The notes: generated by a model not told the origin, from the letters alone. Shown: positions 6,613 to 15,014, counted from the stretch's first letter. The stretch: 42,849 nt of DNA from Nitrososphaeria archaeon (GCA_021324715.1 JAJPIN010000157.1:1-42849), one strand, 5' to 3'. Program-made: numbers and translations.

Positions 6613-6839
6613 TGACTAAAGAAGAAGATCTAGAATTCCAAAAATGGCTCGATGAATCTTTCGATGATATGTTTAACGAAGATCCTGGATTTCAACTAAT
6701 CCCATCCCCCACACAAAGTAAAAACAATTGCAAGCATCACCAGAAGAATAAGACCCCAATTGCCCTCCCAGAGAAGTCCTTTGAGAAGTGGTTTGTCTGT
6801 AGAAACTGTGGCAAGCCCATGTCCCAAAAGCCAGATTAA
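6613..6839 (+). CDS. Small acidic zinc-knuckle protein, 75 aa
   Basis: Acidic N-terminal half (MTKEEDLEFQKWLDESF). The C-terminal half has CKHH and CRNCGKPM, which could hold one zinc ion. The start is set by the promoter at 6567-6596. The dispersed 9-mer at 6706 lies in the linker and encodes S-P-T. First gene of the rightward arm; function unknown. Confidence 0.6.
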
Positions 6840-6844
6840 AAAGC

Positions 6845-6873
6845 TTGACAAGTGAATAGCAGAAAGTTACTAT
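6845..6873 (+). promoter_or_regulatory. Sigma70 promoter before the exonuclease gene
   Basis: Perfect TTGACA (6845-6850), 17 bp, TACTAT (6868-6873). Only 7 nt separate the -10 box from the ATG at 6881, and no Shine-Dalgarno is present, so the mRNA should be leaderless. Confidence 0.6.
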
Positions 6874-6880
6874 AAATTAG

Positions 6881-7609
6881 ATGAATCCTCGTGTCCTTAT
6901 CTTTGACATTGAAACGAGATACATAATCTTCCGTGGTTGGAGAACCGGGAAGCAATTCGTAGACCAATCGCAAATCGTACTAGGTGAAGATAGTGATATC
7001 ATCTGCATCAGTTATAAATGGCTTGGAGAGAAACAAATCCATACATTACATTGGGGCCTTCAAGAACAAAGCAGTGCAAATATGATAGAAGCATTCAGCA
7101 AGGTGGTTGAGTCAGCAGATCTCTGTGTAGGTCATAACTGTGATGGCTTCGATATCAAACACATCAATACCCAAAGACTCTTGCACAACCAACCTCCCAT
7201 TGCTTGGCCTTCGTCTGAAGACACCCTAAAACAAATCCGCAAGCAATTCTACTTACCCAGCTATCGCCTCGACTACTTATCTAAACTACTCACCGGCACT
7301 GGCAAAGCCAAGATGGACTTTAGCGACTGGATAGATGTTGTAGAAAAGAAATCTACAAAAGCCCTAAAAAAGATGATCCACTACAATCGCCGCGACGTAA
7401 AGAAGCTAGAAGAAGCCTACAAAATAATCGCACCCCATCTAAAACCAAAACTACATGTAGGCATAGTAACCGGGGCAGGCAAAGATGTCTGTACTCGCTG
7501 TGGTTCAAAAGAATCTCGATCCAAAGGAATCGTATATTTAACTTCTGGTAAGTATAGACGCCGCCAGTGTAAAGCATGTGTAACAATTTATAGAGGAGCA
7601 AAAATATGA
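6881..7609 (+). CDS. DEDDy 3'-5' exonuclease with C-terminal zinc ribbon
   Basis: Protein of 242 residues with all RNase H-fold exonuclease motifs: D9 and E11 in FDIET, D91 in the GHNCDGFD motif, and Y168-x3-D172 in HYNRRD. A C-terminal zinc ribbon is added (CTRCGS, then CKAC near residues 206-232). The fold matches family B polymerase proofreading or RNase T-like domains, but it is a stand-alone protein. It may degrade host DNA, process phage ends or proofread; the separate polymerase has its own exonuclease domain. Its stop overlaps the next start. Confidence 0.75.
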   Translation: MNPRVLIFDIETRYIIFRGWRTGKQFVDQSQIVLGEDSDIICISYKWLGEKQIHTLHWGLQEQSSANMIEAFSKVVESADLCVGHNCDGFDIKHINTQRLLHNQPPIAWPSSEDTLKQIRKQFYLPSYRLDYLSKLLTGTGKAKMDFSDWIDVVEKKSTKALKKMIHYNRRDVKKLEEAYKIIAPHLKPKLHVGIVTGAGKDVCTRCGSKESRSKGIVYLTSGKYRRRQCKACVTIYRGAKI

Positions 7610-7836
7610 TGTTGTATGATCCAGATGGTCGACTAGAATCACCGTGGGAATGCTCAATCCGCAAAACAAGAAATGGCTACATTGTAACCTGGTATATAGA
7701 GATTCAAGACTCAAAAGAACCTCTCTACCGATTAGAAGAGTATCCCTGCAAATCAATCAAAGAAGCTATTGGCATTGCTACCGAATACTTAGGCGAACAT
7801 AACGTACTCGTAGACATCGTTAACGAAGACGAATAA
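7606..7836 (+). CDS. Hypothetical protein, 76 aa
   Basis: Beta-alpha pattern (WECSIRKTRNGYIVTWYIE, then IKEAIGIATEYLGEH) with a very acidic end. ATG ATG start, overlapping the exonuclease stop. No family recognised. Confidence 0.6.
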   Translation: MMLYDPDGRLESPWECSIRKTRNGYIVTWYIEIQDSKEPLYRLEEYPCKSIKEAIGIATEYLGEHNVLVDIVNEDE

Positions 7837-7845
7837 GCTTCCGGG

Positions 7846-7854
7846 GTGTGGGGG
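7846..7854 (+). repeat. Dispersed 9-mer copy in the TerS promoter
   Basis: GTGTGGGGG followed by CT, in non-coding DNA only 5 bp upstream of the -35 box at 7860. Confidence 0.8.
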
Positions 7855-7859
7855 CTCTG

Positions 7860-7888
7860 TTGAACTATGTATGGCAATGTGATATAAT
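7860..7888 (+). promoter_or_regulatory. Strong sigma70 promoter for the packaging genes
   Basis: TTGAAC (7860-7865), 17 bp, TATAAT (7883-7888) with TGA directly before it as an extended -10. The GTG start at 7894 is 5 nt after the box, so the transcript is leaderless or begins within the start codon. Confidence 0.7.
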
Positions 7889-7893
7889 GTAGT

Positions 7894-8550
7894 GTGGACG
7901 ACTCGACCAAAAATCCCCCTTCAGATGATCTCAAACAAGTATGGCGACAAGAAACCAAACGTAAGCGCCGTGCTGATAAGGTTGCTAAAGAAAAAGAAGT
8001 AGCCTCTGTCTATCAGGCTGATGCTAAAGAGATAGCAGAATCACAGAGTGATTGGGATAAACTTAAGACCTTGGCCCAACTCAAATTTCCCCCACATCTC
8101 GCAGAGAAATTCAAACTAAGACCAGAACAAAGACTCGCTGCTATAGCTTTCTGTATTGGTTGGTCTATAGAAAAGATCTCCCTCGCCTCGGGAATCCACC
8201 GCAACACCATCTCTCGCTGGTTCAATAGTGAAGAGACTGTTCAAGAGTTTATGAAGGCGGTACAATACCATACAGGTAATAAAGACTCTAAAGAGATCAT
8301 CGATAATGAGCAATACACTTCTCTTCAGGTTCTTAAAGATCTTAGGGATGATCCTATGACTTCCGCCTCCACTCGTAAAGAAATAGCTATCTGGTTCTTT
8401 GAACAAAAGCATGGCAAGGCCAAAGAATCCAAAGAGATTAAAGGAATCAATCTTAAAGATCTTACCGAGCAAATGAAGCAAGCAAAGGTAGATGATGTGC
8501 TTGCCTTGCTTGATGATGAGCCATTAGAATCAGATTCCAAAAATGACTAA
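7894..8550 (+). CDS. Terminase small subunit
   Basis: Protein of 218 residues directly before TerL, with an 8-nt overlap. A charged N-terminal region is followed by a helix-turn-helix at about residues 80-110 (AIAFCIGWSIEKISLASGIHRN, then TISRWF), the DNA-binding element of small terminases. The C-terminal helix is acidic. The GTG start is inferred from the leaderless promoter; no ATG lies nearby. TerS recognises phage DNA and feeds it to TerL. Confidence 0.7.
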   Translation: MDDSTKNPPSDDLKQVWRQETKRKRRADKVAKEKEVASVYQADAKEIAESQSDWDKLKTLAQLKFPPHLAEKFKLRPEQRLAAIAFCIGWSIEKISLASGIHRNTISRWFNSEETVQEFMKAVQYHTGNKDSKEIIDNEQYTSLQVLKDLRDDPMTSASTRKEIAIWFFEQKHGKAKESKEIKGINLKDLTEQMKQAKVDDVLALLDDEPLESDSKND

Positions 8551-9235
8551 GTATACCAACTTCCAAAAGAAGCTTATTGCAATGCCCCTGGCTCAGCGGC
8601 TCATTGCTCTACAAGATCCCTACACATTCATTAAAGCCTGCATCTATACCAGAGATGAAGTTGATAAAGATAACCCAGTCAAACTTGCCCCCATGACGCC
8701 AGGACTACCGGGATATAAACCATATGTAGAAACCGCCATACGTGTACTTGAGGCTTGCCCCAGAACTATCTTTGATAAGTCTCGCCGCATGTGGATCTCA
8801 TATACAATCTTAGCATTCTATCTTCATAGATCTTTTACAAACACAGACCAGAGATACGGTATCGTTACAGAAAAGTTTGATAAGAGTGTCGAGCACTTAC
8901 GCAACATGAAGTTAATGTATGAGAACATTCCAGAAGAGATCTACCCTAAAGCTTGTAGGCCCACACTCAAATCACGAGAAGGACTCATTGAATTTGAAGA
9001 GATCGGTTCTCTAATCCATGCTATAGCATCAGGTCCAGACCAAGCAAGGCAGTTCGGGTTCTCAGGCCTGTTTTTTGATGAGTATGACTTCTGGGCAGAC
9101 CAAGAGAGCACCTATGCTGCTGCACTTCCTACACTAGGTAATACAGGTCTTCTCACGATAGCCACTACGCATCAAATGATTGCTACTGGCGAAGACTCTC
9201 ACTATAAGAAGCTTCTCGAGGATCGCCTTGACTAA
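8543..9235 (+). CDS. Terminase large subunit, ATPase part (split gene)
   Basis: Protein of 230 residues carrying the packaging ATPase domain. There is a deviant Walker A at K79-S-R-R-M-W-I-S86, a Walker B at L-F-F-D179-E180, and the coupling motif ATTHQ at 207-211. The frame stops at TAA 9233-9235, exactly at the usual junction between ATPase and nuclease domains. The nuclease domain continues in the +1 frame. Either two polypeptides are made or one is formed by +1 frameshifting; a sequence error is the third possibility. Confidence 0.8.
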   Translation: MTKYTNFQKKLIAMPLAQRLIALQDPYTFIKACIYTRDEVDKDNPVKLAPMTPGLPGYKPYVETAIRVLEACPRTIFDKSRRMWISYTILAFYLHRSFTNTDQRYGIVTEKFDKSVEHLRNMKLMYENIPEEIYPKACRPTLKSREGLIEFEEIGSLIHAIASGPDQARQFGFSGLFFDEYDFWADQESTYAAALPTLGNTGLLTIATTHQMIATGEDSHYKKLLEDRLD

Positions 9236-10118
9236 GAAAGTCCCAGGTGTGTCTGAGTTATCTCGGTTCCTTCCAGATGATCCTATGGGAGTATCAATTC
9301 ACAAGAATCCTAAGAATGGCTTCGTCGTAGTTGGTTTAGATTACTTTGCTGATCCAGAACGTAGAGATCCTAAGTGGATTCAAGAACAGCGCCAGACACT
9401 TGGTATCAAACGTTGTGCTGTAGAAGTAGAGCGCTCTTGGGAGACCTTTGCAGGTAAAGGAATCTATGACAAAGCATTCTATAAGCACCTGCACATTACC
9501 CCCACACCAATCTCATATAACCCACTATTTCCCATCTTCCGTGGCTGGGATTTCGGTGGCAATCAGTCAGTCGCAATATGTCAAATCATAGATGGTAGAC
9601 TCAACGTCTTAGATGAAATGCCAAACAAAGGACTTAACACCAGAGCCTTTGCCCCAGAAGTAATCTCATATTGCAATTCACGATATGGTAGTGACGTACA
9701 TTATTTAGACATCGTTGACCCCTCCGCTGCTTGGGAAGGTAAGACTGCTGAAGGCAAGGCCTGCACAGATGTGATGCGAGAGTACGACATGCTCCCCATA
9801 GCAGCACCCACAAATGATCCCCAGAAACGAATTGATGCAGTAATAGAACTCCTTATGCGCCTATGTCCAGATGGCAAACCCGCACTTCAGATAAGTCCTA
9901 ATTGCCAAATGCTTATTAGAGGATTTGAAGGAGGCTACCATTATCCAGAGAAAATCACTCAGGCTAAACGAATGGATCGCCCTGTAAAGAATCTATTCTC
10001 CCATATTCATGATGCTTTACAATATGTTGCCCTTCGCATGAAATCTCACAACACAGATCGATCAGAAGAAATAGATTATGAATCAGCCATCACCAGATAC
10101 AAGTTCTCAAATAATTAA
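9228..10118 (+). CDS. Terminase large subunit, nuclease part (split gene)
   Basis: Protein of 296 residues if started at TTG 9228, which has GAGG 7 nt upstream and overlaps the TAA of the ATPase part (TTGACTAA). The frame is open back to 9180. RNase H-fold nuclease acids are visible: GWDFGG (near residue 105), DIVDPSAAWEG (near 165) and HDALQY (near 270). This domain cuts concatemeric DNA at the start and end of packaging. Copy 9499 of the dispersed 9-mer lies here (T-P-T). The start choice is tentative; the domain call is firm. Confidence 0.75.
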   Translation: MTKKVPGVSELSRFLPDDPMGVSIHKNPKNGFVVVGLDYFADPERRDPKWIQEQRQTLGIKRCAVEVERSWETFAGKGIYDKAFYKHLHITPTPISYNPLFPIFRGWDFGGNQSVAICQIIDGRLNVLDEMPNKGLNTRAFAPEVISYCNSRYGSDVHYLDIVDPSAAWEGKTAEGKACTDVMREYDMLPIAAPTNDPQKRIDAVIELLMRLCPDGKPALQISPNCQMLIRGFEGGYHYPEKITQAKRMDRPVKNLFSHIHDALQYVALRMKSHNTDRSEEIDYESAITRYKFSNN

Positions 10119-10257
10119 GTTCCACAAAGTCTGTAAAAACTGTAGGATACAGCAACTTTCTCCACTAGAGAAGATCCAAGGTCTTTGTCGCAGCTGTAGA
10201 AAAGTTCTTACTGCTAAGCCAGCCCCCACACGCCCAAAGTATAGCTTCTGCAAGTAG
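10078..10257 (+). CDS. Small zinc-finger protein, 59 aa
   Basis: ATG lies within the end of the TerL nuclease gene, in another frame. Two knuckles, CKNC (residues 19-22) and CRSC (37-40), sit 14 residues apart, followed by a basic Pro/Lys tail. Copy 10223 of the dispersed 9-mer encodes A-P-T in the tail. The stop precedes the -35 box of the next promoter. Possibly a nucleic-acid-binding accessory of packaging. Confidence 0.6.
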   Translation: MNQPSPDTSSQIIKFHKVCKNCRIQQLSPLEKIQGLCRSCRKVLTAKPAPTRPKYSFCK

Positions 10258-10286
10258 TTGCCATATAATGCAATATATGGTATAAT
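10258..10286 (+). promoter_or_regulatory. Strong sigma70 promoter before portal region
   Basis: TTGCCA (10258-10263), 17 bp, TATAAT (10281-10286) with TGG before it. The ATG at 10295 is 8 nt after the box. Sequence and layout closely match the promoter at 15289. A dispersed 9-mer copy ends 26 bp upstream of the -35 box. Confidence 0.7.
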
Positions 10287-10294
10287 CTTATATC

Positions 10295-10555
10295 ATGCCA
10301 ACAGACGTTAAAAAACGGTTGGCCGACGGTACAATCTCGTTAATACCGTTACTTCAAGTATCTAAAAGAGATGGAGGAACATATAGCAACGATTGTTTGT
10401 ACTGCCATCATTGCGGCCATTTCGTACCGCCTCGCACTTGCTTCACACAAAACGAAAAGTATTCGTGTCGCAAATGTGAGAACACTTCTGTTTTTATTAT
10501 TTGGGGCCCTTCGAAATCCGGCAGCTGGAACGCTGAGCTTGCTCCTATACACTAA
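10295..10555 (+). CDS. Zinc-ribbon protein, 86 aa
   Basis: Residues 34-66 hold CLYCHHCGHF and, further on, CRKC: a zinc ribbon of the C-x2-C...C-x2-C type. The ATG is placed at the start of a predicted leaderless transcript. An overlapping frame (10371-10574) encodes a hydrophobic 67-aa product and cannot be ruled out as an additional or alternative gene. The zinc-ribbon frame is preferred because of the promoter and its stop just before the portal Shine-Dalgarno. Confidence 0.5.
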   Translation: MPTDVKKRLADGTISLIPLLQVSKRDGGTYSNDCLYCHHCGHFVPPRTCFTQNEKYSCRKCENTSVFIIWGPSKSGSWNAELAPIH

Positions 10556-10563
10556 AGGTGACA

Positions 10564-12477
10564 ATGACATCTGAATATGAATCTAAACTCGCTGATCAGC
10601 GACGCAAAGTAGCCGACTTCATTTTAAGCTGTGCAATCGAATCAAGACTAAATGAAAAAGTTCCCCGCCGACTACAAAACAAATTAAATTGGGACTACTT
10701 CCACGGAACAATTGACTGGTCACACAAGCGCGAATCAGATCCCAGAATCCACTTACATAAAATAGGCGTCTCCGCAGAGAGAACTAAAGCTAAATTCAAA
10801 GGTGCCCTAATGAAATGGGACCAATGGATCACAGTAGAACGCCACTATCTTCCCCCCAATCCGATCCTCCCCGACTTCGCTGCAAGAAATTTACTTATTA
10901 AACAACTTAAAAATGCCAAAGCTGAGACTGTAATCTCCGATGCTATCCTTCGTGGGCTTATGGAATCTAGAATCGCTATCAAAATTGGCAGCAAATATGT
11001 TACCAAACCCCGGTATACCAAGGATGGTGTGGGGGCTCTGGTAAGAGATGAAGAGAAAGTCTGGCAACTCAACCTTGATGCTATCCCTTTTGAAGGATTT
11101 CTTATCGATACTGAGAATACTAAAGACCCAATCTATCAAATTGAAGAGTGTAGAGTCGATTATAACCAAGTTTTAGAGCTTTCTTCTGAAGAACAGTCCG
11201 CAGATAAGCCATTTCGCCTAGAAGCGGTTAAATCTTTAGTGGCTTTCCCACAAAGAGAGCAAGAACAGGCTGAAAGAGCTGCTCGCGGCAACTATATTGA
11301 CATTCCAAGGCTTCGTCACCGTAAACAAATCCTAATTCAGAACTTTTACGGCACAATTCTCAATGAAGACGGTACTATTTTCGAATGGGAGACCGAATCA
11401 GGTGAAAAAATCCCTCTAAAGAACGTGTTTTGTGTCATGGCTAACGAATCAGAGCTTCTTATTGACCCAATGCAGAACAAAAGATGGTCAGCGAAGTCCC
11501 CATACATATCAGCAGACCCGCTACGCTCCCCAAGCAATGGTAGAAAAGCTCTTATGGACGCTGGTGTCTTAGTCAATCAAGCTCAAGATGAATTATTCTC
11601 ACTCGCATTAGCTGGTGCTCTTAAAGCAGCACACAATGTCACCTGGTATCGCAAAGATTGGATCGCGGATAAACGAGTCCTCTCTGGTGGTATCCGAGAT
11701 GGTGATCAAGTTGCTATCGATGCATCTTGCCCACCTAATGCCACACCCCTAGGCACAATTAAAACAGGTGAAGTCCCACAAGAAGTATTCACTATGCAGC
11801 AAGTCCTTGATCGAGTATTTGCAGAAAACGTCCTATCAAACCAGATCGACTTAAGTGGTAACTTACCCGGCAAGCAAGTCCGAGCTACTGAAGTCGTATC
11901 AGCATCTACCGCTATTGCAGATGTATTTGATTCAATGAGTGGTGACATTGAACATGATCTTATTGAGCCTCTTGCTGAAGAATGTCTTTATGAGATCGTT
12001 CAACACATTGATGAGATGGATGAAGAAGAAGTTAAATCTTGCTTTGAAGATCGTCAAGACCTAGCAGATCAATTCATGAAACTTTCTCCTAAGAAACGTT
12101 TTGAACAGGTCGCAGGTACTTTCAAATTTGGTGGCAAAGGTCTCCATGGTCTTATTGCAAATCAAGCCAAAGGCCAAATGATGGTAAATTTACTGTCAAC
12201 GATTATGAGCAATCCTCTTACCCAACAAGCAGTCGAATCATCAATCTCACCAGTCAAAATCATTAATGAGATCGCTAAAGGCATGGGTATGGATATCGAA
12301 GAGCTTAAACCATCTCCACAAGAGTCTCAGATGATTCAACAGAAACAACTTATTAGAGAACAGGCATTAGCCCAACAAGCAGGTGGTCAACAACCACAAC
12401 CAGGAAATGCTTCACAAGGATCGCAGCCATCCCCAGAACAACCCGCTGGTAATGGCGCACCCGGACAAGGAATGTAA
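10564..12477 (+). CDS. Portal protein
   Basis: Protein of 637 residues at the expected position after TerL. Typical podovirus portal features: a charged N-terminal helix, a mixed alpha/beta core, a long helical C-terminal part (GDIEHDLIEPLAEECLYEIV) and a Gln/Pro/Gly-rich tail (QQAGGQQPQPG...). Start at ATG 10564 is preferred over GTG 10558 because AAAGG is well spaced from it. Twelve copies form the DNA entry ring in the capsid vertex. Copy 11027 of the dispersed 9-mer encodes G-V-G-A-L. Confidence 0.75.
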   Translation: MTSEYESKLADQRRKVADFILSCAIESRLNEKVPRRLQNKLNWDYFHGTIDWSHKRESDPRIHLHKIGVSAERTKAKFKGALMKWDQWITVERHYLPPNPILPDFAARNLLIKQLKNAKAETVISDAILRGLMESRIAIKIGSKYVTKPRYTKDGVGALVRDEEKVWQLNLDAIPFEGFLIDTENTKDPIYQIEECRVDYNQVLELSSEEQSADKPFRLEAVKSLVAFPQREQEQAERAARGNYIDIPRLRHRKQILIQNFYGTILNEDGTIFEWETESGEKIPLKNVFCVMANESELLIDPMQNKRWSAKSPYISADPLRSPSNGRKALMDAGVLVNQAQDELFSLALAGALKAAHNVTWYRKDWIADKRVLSGGIRDGDQVAIDASCPPNATPLGTIKTGEVPQEVFTMQQVLDRVFAENVLSNQIDLSGNLPGKQVRATEVVSASTAIADVFDSMSGDIEHDLIEPLAEECLYEIVQHIDEMDEEEVKSCFEDRQDLADQFMKLSPKKRFEQVAGTFKFGGKGLHGLIANQAKGQMMVNLLSTIMSNPLTQQAVESSISPVKIINEIAKGMGMDIEELKPSPQESQMIQQKQLIREQALAQQAGGQQPQPGNASQGSQPSPEQPAGNGAPGQGM

Positions 12478-12723
12478 ATGGCTGTGTTACGGGGGACAAC
12501 CAGAAGTCGTTTACCCTCATTTGTAAAAAGTATTATTACACCCATAATTGAGTTATTTCAAACATGGGGATTACTTTCTTTTACATATTCTTCTAAACCA
12601 GAACGCCAAGCAACAATTATAACCACAGGAACAATGCCCCTTTCTATTGCAATAAAAAGTGAACCAGAACAACCTAGACAAGATGTTTTTGTTTCTTTTA
12701 ATTGCACTTATTTTATTCGGTAA
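12478..12723 (+). CDS. Hypothetical protein, 81 aa
   Basis: Starts directly at the portal stop. Contains a hydrophobic middle (FVKSIITPIIELFQTWGLLSF) and a polar end. A virion or assembly protein by position; no family recognised. Confidence 0.5.
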   Translation: MAVLRGTTRSRLPSFVKSIITPIIELFQTWGLLSFTYSSKPERQATIITTGTMPLSIAIKSEPEQPRQDVFVSFNCTYFIR

Positions 12724-12726
12724 TTT

Positions 12727-14028
12727 ATGTCATCAAGTTTTGTACGAATTCCAGATGATTCAGGATACAGCGGTCCCAGAATACGCACTTTTACAACCAC
12801 GGATGGTGGAAATACAGTTCATCAACATGCAATGGTTTTGGTGGATCAGAATGGTAACCCTATAACACCAACGAATCCTTCTGATACACAACCAATCACA
12901 GGAACTGTCTCAGTAGATAACTTTCCAGCAACTCAACCAGTAAGTGGTCCAATAACAGATACTCAACTAAGAGCCTCCCCTGTTCCCACTACTCTTTCAG
13001 GTCTTACAACTAAAGCATTAAACAATCAAATAGTAGCCACAGATGTAGGTCTTGTTTCACAAACAGTTATTCATGGTCTTACAACAGGTGGTGGCGGAGG
13101 TTATGTAGAGGTAAAAGTAACTCCTTCTGGTGCAGTTGTGGCAGATACCTCAGGATCAACACAACCCATAAGCGGATCAGTAAGTGTAAGCAATTTTCCA
13201 GCAACTCAGCCTATCAGTGGTAGTGTATCAATTTCTAACTTTCCAGGTACCCAACCAGTAAGTGCATCTTCTTTGCCATTGCCTAGTGGTGCAAGCACTG
13301 AAGCAACTCTCGCTTTAATCAAAGCAAAAACAGATAATTTAGATGTGGCATTAAGTACTCGAACTAAACCAGCAGATACTCAAAATATAACTGGGTCAGT
13401 ATCAGTAAGTAATTTTCCTGCTACACAAGTGGTTACAGGTATATTCTTTCAAGCGACACAACCAGTAAGTATTGCATCTCCGATTGTTTCTAAAACTACA
13501 GATGAACAAACACTTACTGGTGTGTATTACTATCATGCTGGTGCTCTGACAGTTCAGGCAGCAGCAGATGCAGCAACAGCAGGTCGTTTTTGGGTAATTA
13601 ATCCTATCGGATCTGGTGGAACTATTCGTATCAAATCTATTGAATTTGCCAGTCAATTAGGCTCTGCTTTAGCTGCTCCAACAAGTCCTAGAATAACAAT
13701 AGAACGAGTTAGTTTCACTGGAACATCTTCGGGTGCAACCTTGACTGCAGCTAAAAGGAAAACATCTGATGCTACACCTAAAAGCATTTTAACAACTGCC
13801 TCAACTGGATTGACGTTAACCGCAGGAAGTGTTATAATGTCTTTACTACCTATCGCCTCTGCCACAGCCGTTGGATATACTGCAAGTGCTGTTGAAAAAT
13901 GGAAACCAGATATAAATGATCGAATTGAACTAGTCCCAGGAGAAGGCATTGTTTGTAGACAAGCAGATACAGGAACTACTTCTGATACTAGAAGATTTAC
14001 TATTGATATAACTTTAGAGGAATTTTAA
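12727..14028 (+). CDS. Repeat-rich virion protein, probable head fibre or decoration
   Basis: Protein of 433 residues. A short motif of the form S-V-S-N-F-P-A-T-Q-P-(V/I)-S-G recurs about five times between residues 55 and 240, with Gly/Thr-rich linkers. The C-terminal 170 residues form a separate beta-rich domain (FWVINPIGSGGTIRIKSIEF). Such repeats occur in phage structural proteins that project from the virion. Placed between portal and scaffold. Role inferred from repeats and position. Confidence 0.6.
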   Translation: MSSSFVRIPDDSGYSGPRIRTFTTTDGGNTVHQHAMVLVDQNGNPITPTNPSDTQPITGTVSVDNFPATQPVSGPITDTQLRASPVPTTLSGLTTKALNNQIVATDVGLVSQTVIHGLTTGGGGGYVEVKVTPSGAVVADTSGSTQPISGSVSVSNFPATQPISGSVSISNFPGTQPVSASSLPLPSGASTEATLALIKAKTDNLDVALSTRTKPADTQNITGSVSVSNFPATQVVTGIFFQATQPVSIASPIVSKTTDEQTLTGVYYYHAGALTVQAAADAATAGRFWVINPIGSGGTIRIKSIEFASQLGSALAAPTSPRITIERVSFTGTSSGATLTAAKRKTSDATPKSILTTASTGLTLTAGSVIMSLLPIASATAVGYTASAVEKWKPDINDRIELVPGEGIVCRQADTGTTSDTRRFTIDITLEEF

Positions 14029-14213
14029 TGTTTAAAAGTATAACAGCAAAACAACCAAAATCAAAGTCTATTAAAAGAAATCCCGTTAGGCATGTTGGTA
14101 AAAAGAAAAGTCCTAAAAAATCAGATGATCTTGGTTTTATGGATTCATTAGGTGGTATCGGTGGCGGAATGCGCGGAACTGGTGAGCCTGGTGATTCAGA
14201 AAGTTCAGATTAA
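14028..14213 (+). CDS. Small basic protein, paralog 1 of 2
   Basis: Sixty-one residues: a Lys-rich N-terminal half (RNPVRHVGKKKSPKK), then a Gly-rich acidic end (GFMDSLGGIGGGM). It matches the next gene in order and spacing of these blocks. Its ATG overlaps the stop of the fibre-like gene. Confidence 0.65.
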   Translation: MFKSITAKQPKSKSIKRNPVRHVGKKKSPKKSDDLGFMDSLGGIGGGMRGTGEPGDSESSD

Positions 14214-14214
14214 T

Positions 14215-14400
14215 ATGAAAAAACCCCTATTTAAAAAGCCAGAATTTAAAGCACCCCAAAGAAACAAAGTAAGACATATTGGTCGTAAGAAATCTCTTGT
14301 GGCCAAAGATGTAGGTGATTTGAGTTGGCTTGATTCACTAAGTAAAGGTGCTGGCGGCAATATGTCTCCTGGCCCATCAGATAATGAAGGAGGCAACTAA
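14215..14400 (+). CDS. Small basic protein, paralog 2 of 2
   Basis: Sixty-one residues, similar to the preceding protein (RNKVRHIGRKKS... and DLSWLDSLSKGAGGNM), so the pair arose by tandem duplication. An ATG upstream at 14152 is less likely because it would overlap paralog 1 deeply. Position between portal and scaffold suggests a head-assembly or DNA-condensing role. Confidence 0.65.
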   Translation: MKKPLFKKPEFKAPQRNKVRHIGRKKSLVAKDVGDLSWLDSLSKGAGGNMSPGPSDNEGGN

Positions 14401-14582
14401 TGCCACTAAAATCAGGACAAGGTAAAAAAGTACGTCAAGAAAACATTGCAGAAATTCTTGATAGTTACAAAAATAAAGGTAGCATTGGTACATCCAAACC
14501 TGCTTCTAAAAAAGCTGCAATCAGACAAGCAGTCGCAATTTCATATGCTAAACAGAGAGAAGGCAAACGTGGCCGGAAATAA
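14400..14582 (+). CDS. Small Lys-rich phage protein, DUF6496-like
   Basis: Sixty residues: MPLKSGQGKKVRQENIAEIL, then a basic, Ala-rich end (SKKAAIRQAVAISYAKQREGKRGRK). Similar short proteins with a 'SKKKAI(R/K)QAVAIA' block are common in phage structural regions. I recall the family from memory and could not search. Stop/start overlap with neighbours. Confidence 0.6.
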   Translation: MPLKSGQGKKVRQENIAEILDSYKNKGSIGTSKPASKKAAIRQAVAISYAKQREGKRGRK

Positions 14583-14796
14583 CTTATTTCAATCAGATGA
14601 TCTACATGGTGGCTCGCAAGCTCCTGTAGAGCAAAAACAACAGTCTAGTGGTGGAGGAGTTGGTGGCGCATTAAAAGGTTTTGCTACAGCAATGGATAAA
14701 GTAGCTCATAATGATGCTCTACAGCAATCTGAAGAAGCTAAAGCAAATAATTCTCAACCACAATTTACTAATCCTAATAGTGCAGGGAGCATGTAA
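14569..14796 (+). CDS. Small Gln/Ser-rich structural-region protein, 75 aa
   Basis: GTG 14569 is chosen because AAGG lies about 5 nt upstream; it overlaps the previous gene by 14 nt. Low-complexity sequence (EQKQQSSGGGVGGALKGFATAMDKVAHND). Unknown function. Confidence 0.5.
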   Translation: MAGNNLFQSDDLHGGSQAPVEQKQQSSGGGVGGALKGFATAMDKVAHNDALQQSEEAKANNSQPQFTNPNSAGSM

Positions 14797-15014
14797 TGGG
14801 AAAAAAACCAGCAGATGAAGTAATGTTTCAAAATGATAGTGATGAAAAGGAATTCGAAGTTCGTTCTGGTCAGGCTAGAAAAGTTCTTCCTGATTTCAAT
14901 ACCCCAGAGAATAAAGACGCCTATAATCAAAAAGTAAAAGCAGATACAGATGCCGCAGCAGCAAGAGGCGGCAAACTCTATCCTGATGCATTTGATAAAA
15001 CAAAGAAATATTAA
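14796..15014 (+). CDS. Hypothetical charged protein, 72 aa
   Basis: Soluble, Asp/Lys-rich (MGKKPADEVMFQNDSDEKEF), probably disordered. Overlaps both neighbours by one base or a few. Between portal and scaffold, so possibly an assembly factor. Confidence 0.55.
   Translation: MGKKPADEVMFQNDSDEKEFEVRSGQARKVLPDFNTPENKDAYNQKVKADTDAAAARGGKLYPDAFDKTKKY

Noticed and set aside
8116-8481. Antisense frame over the small terminase gene
   Set aside because: Opposite a well-supported helix-turn-helix gene in a rightward operon; no start signals.
9221-9240. Classical prfB-like +1 slip site at the terminase junction
   Set aside because: The codon order is CTT GAC TAA, not CTT TGA; slippage would pair poorly. 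Coupled reinitiation or a sequence error fits better.
12659-12865. Short frame bridging two structural genes
   Set aside because: Overlaps two better-supported frames and has no Shine-Dalgarno.
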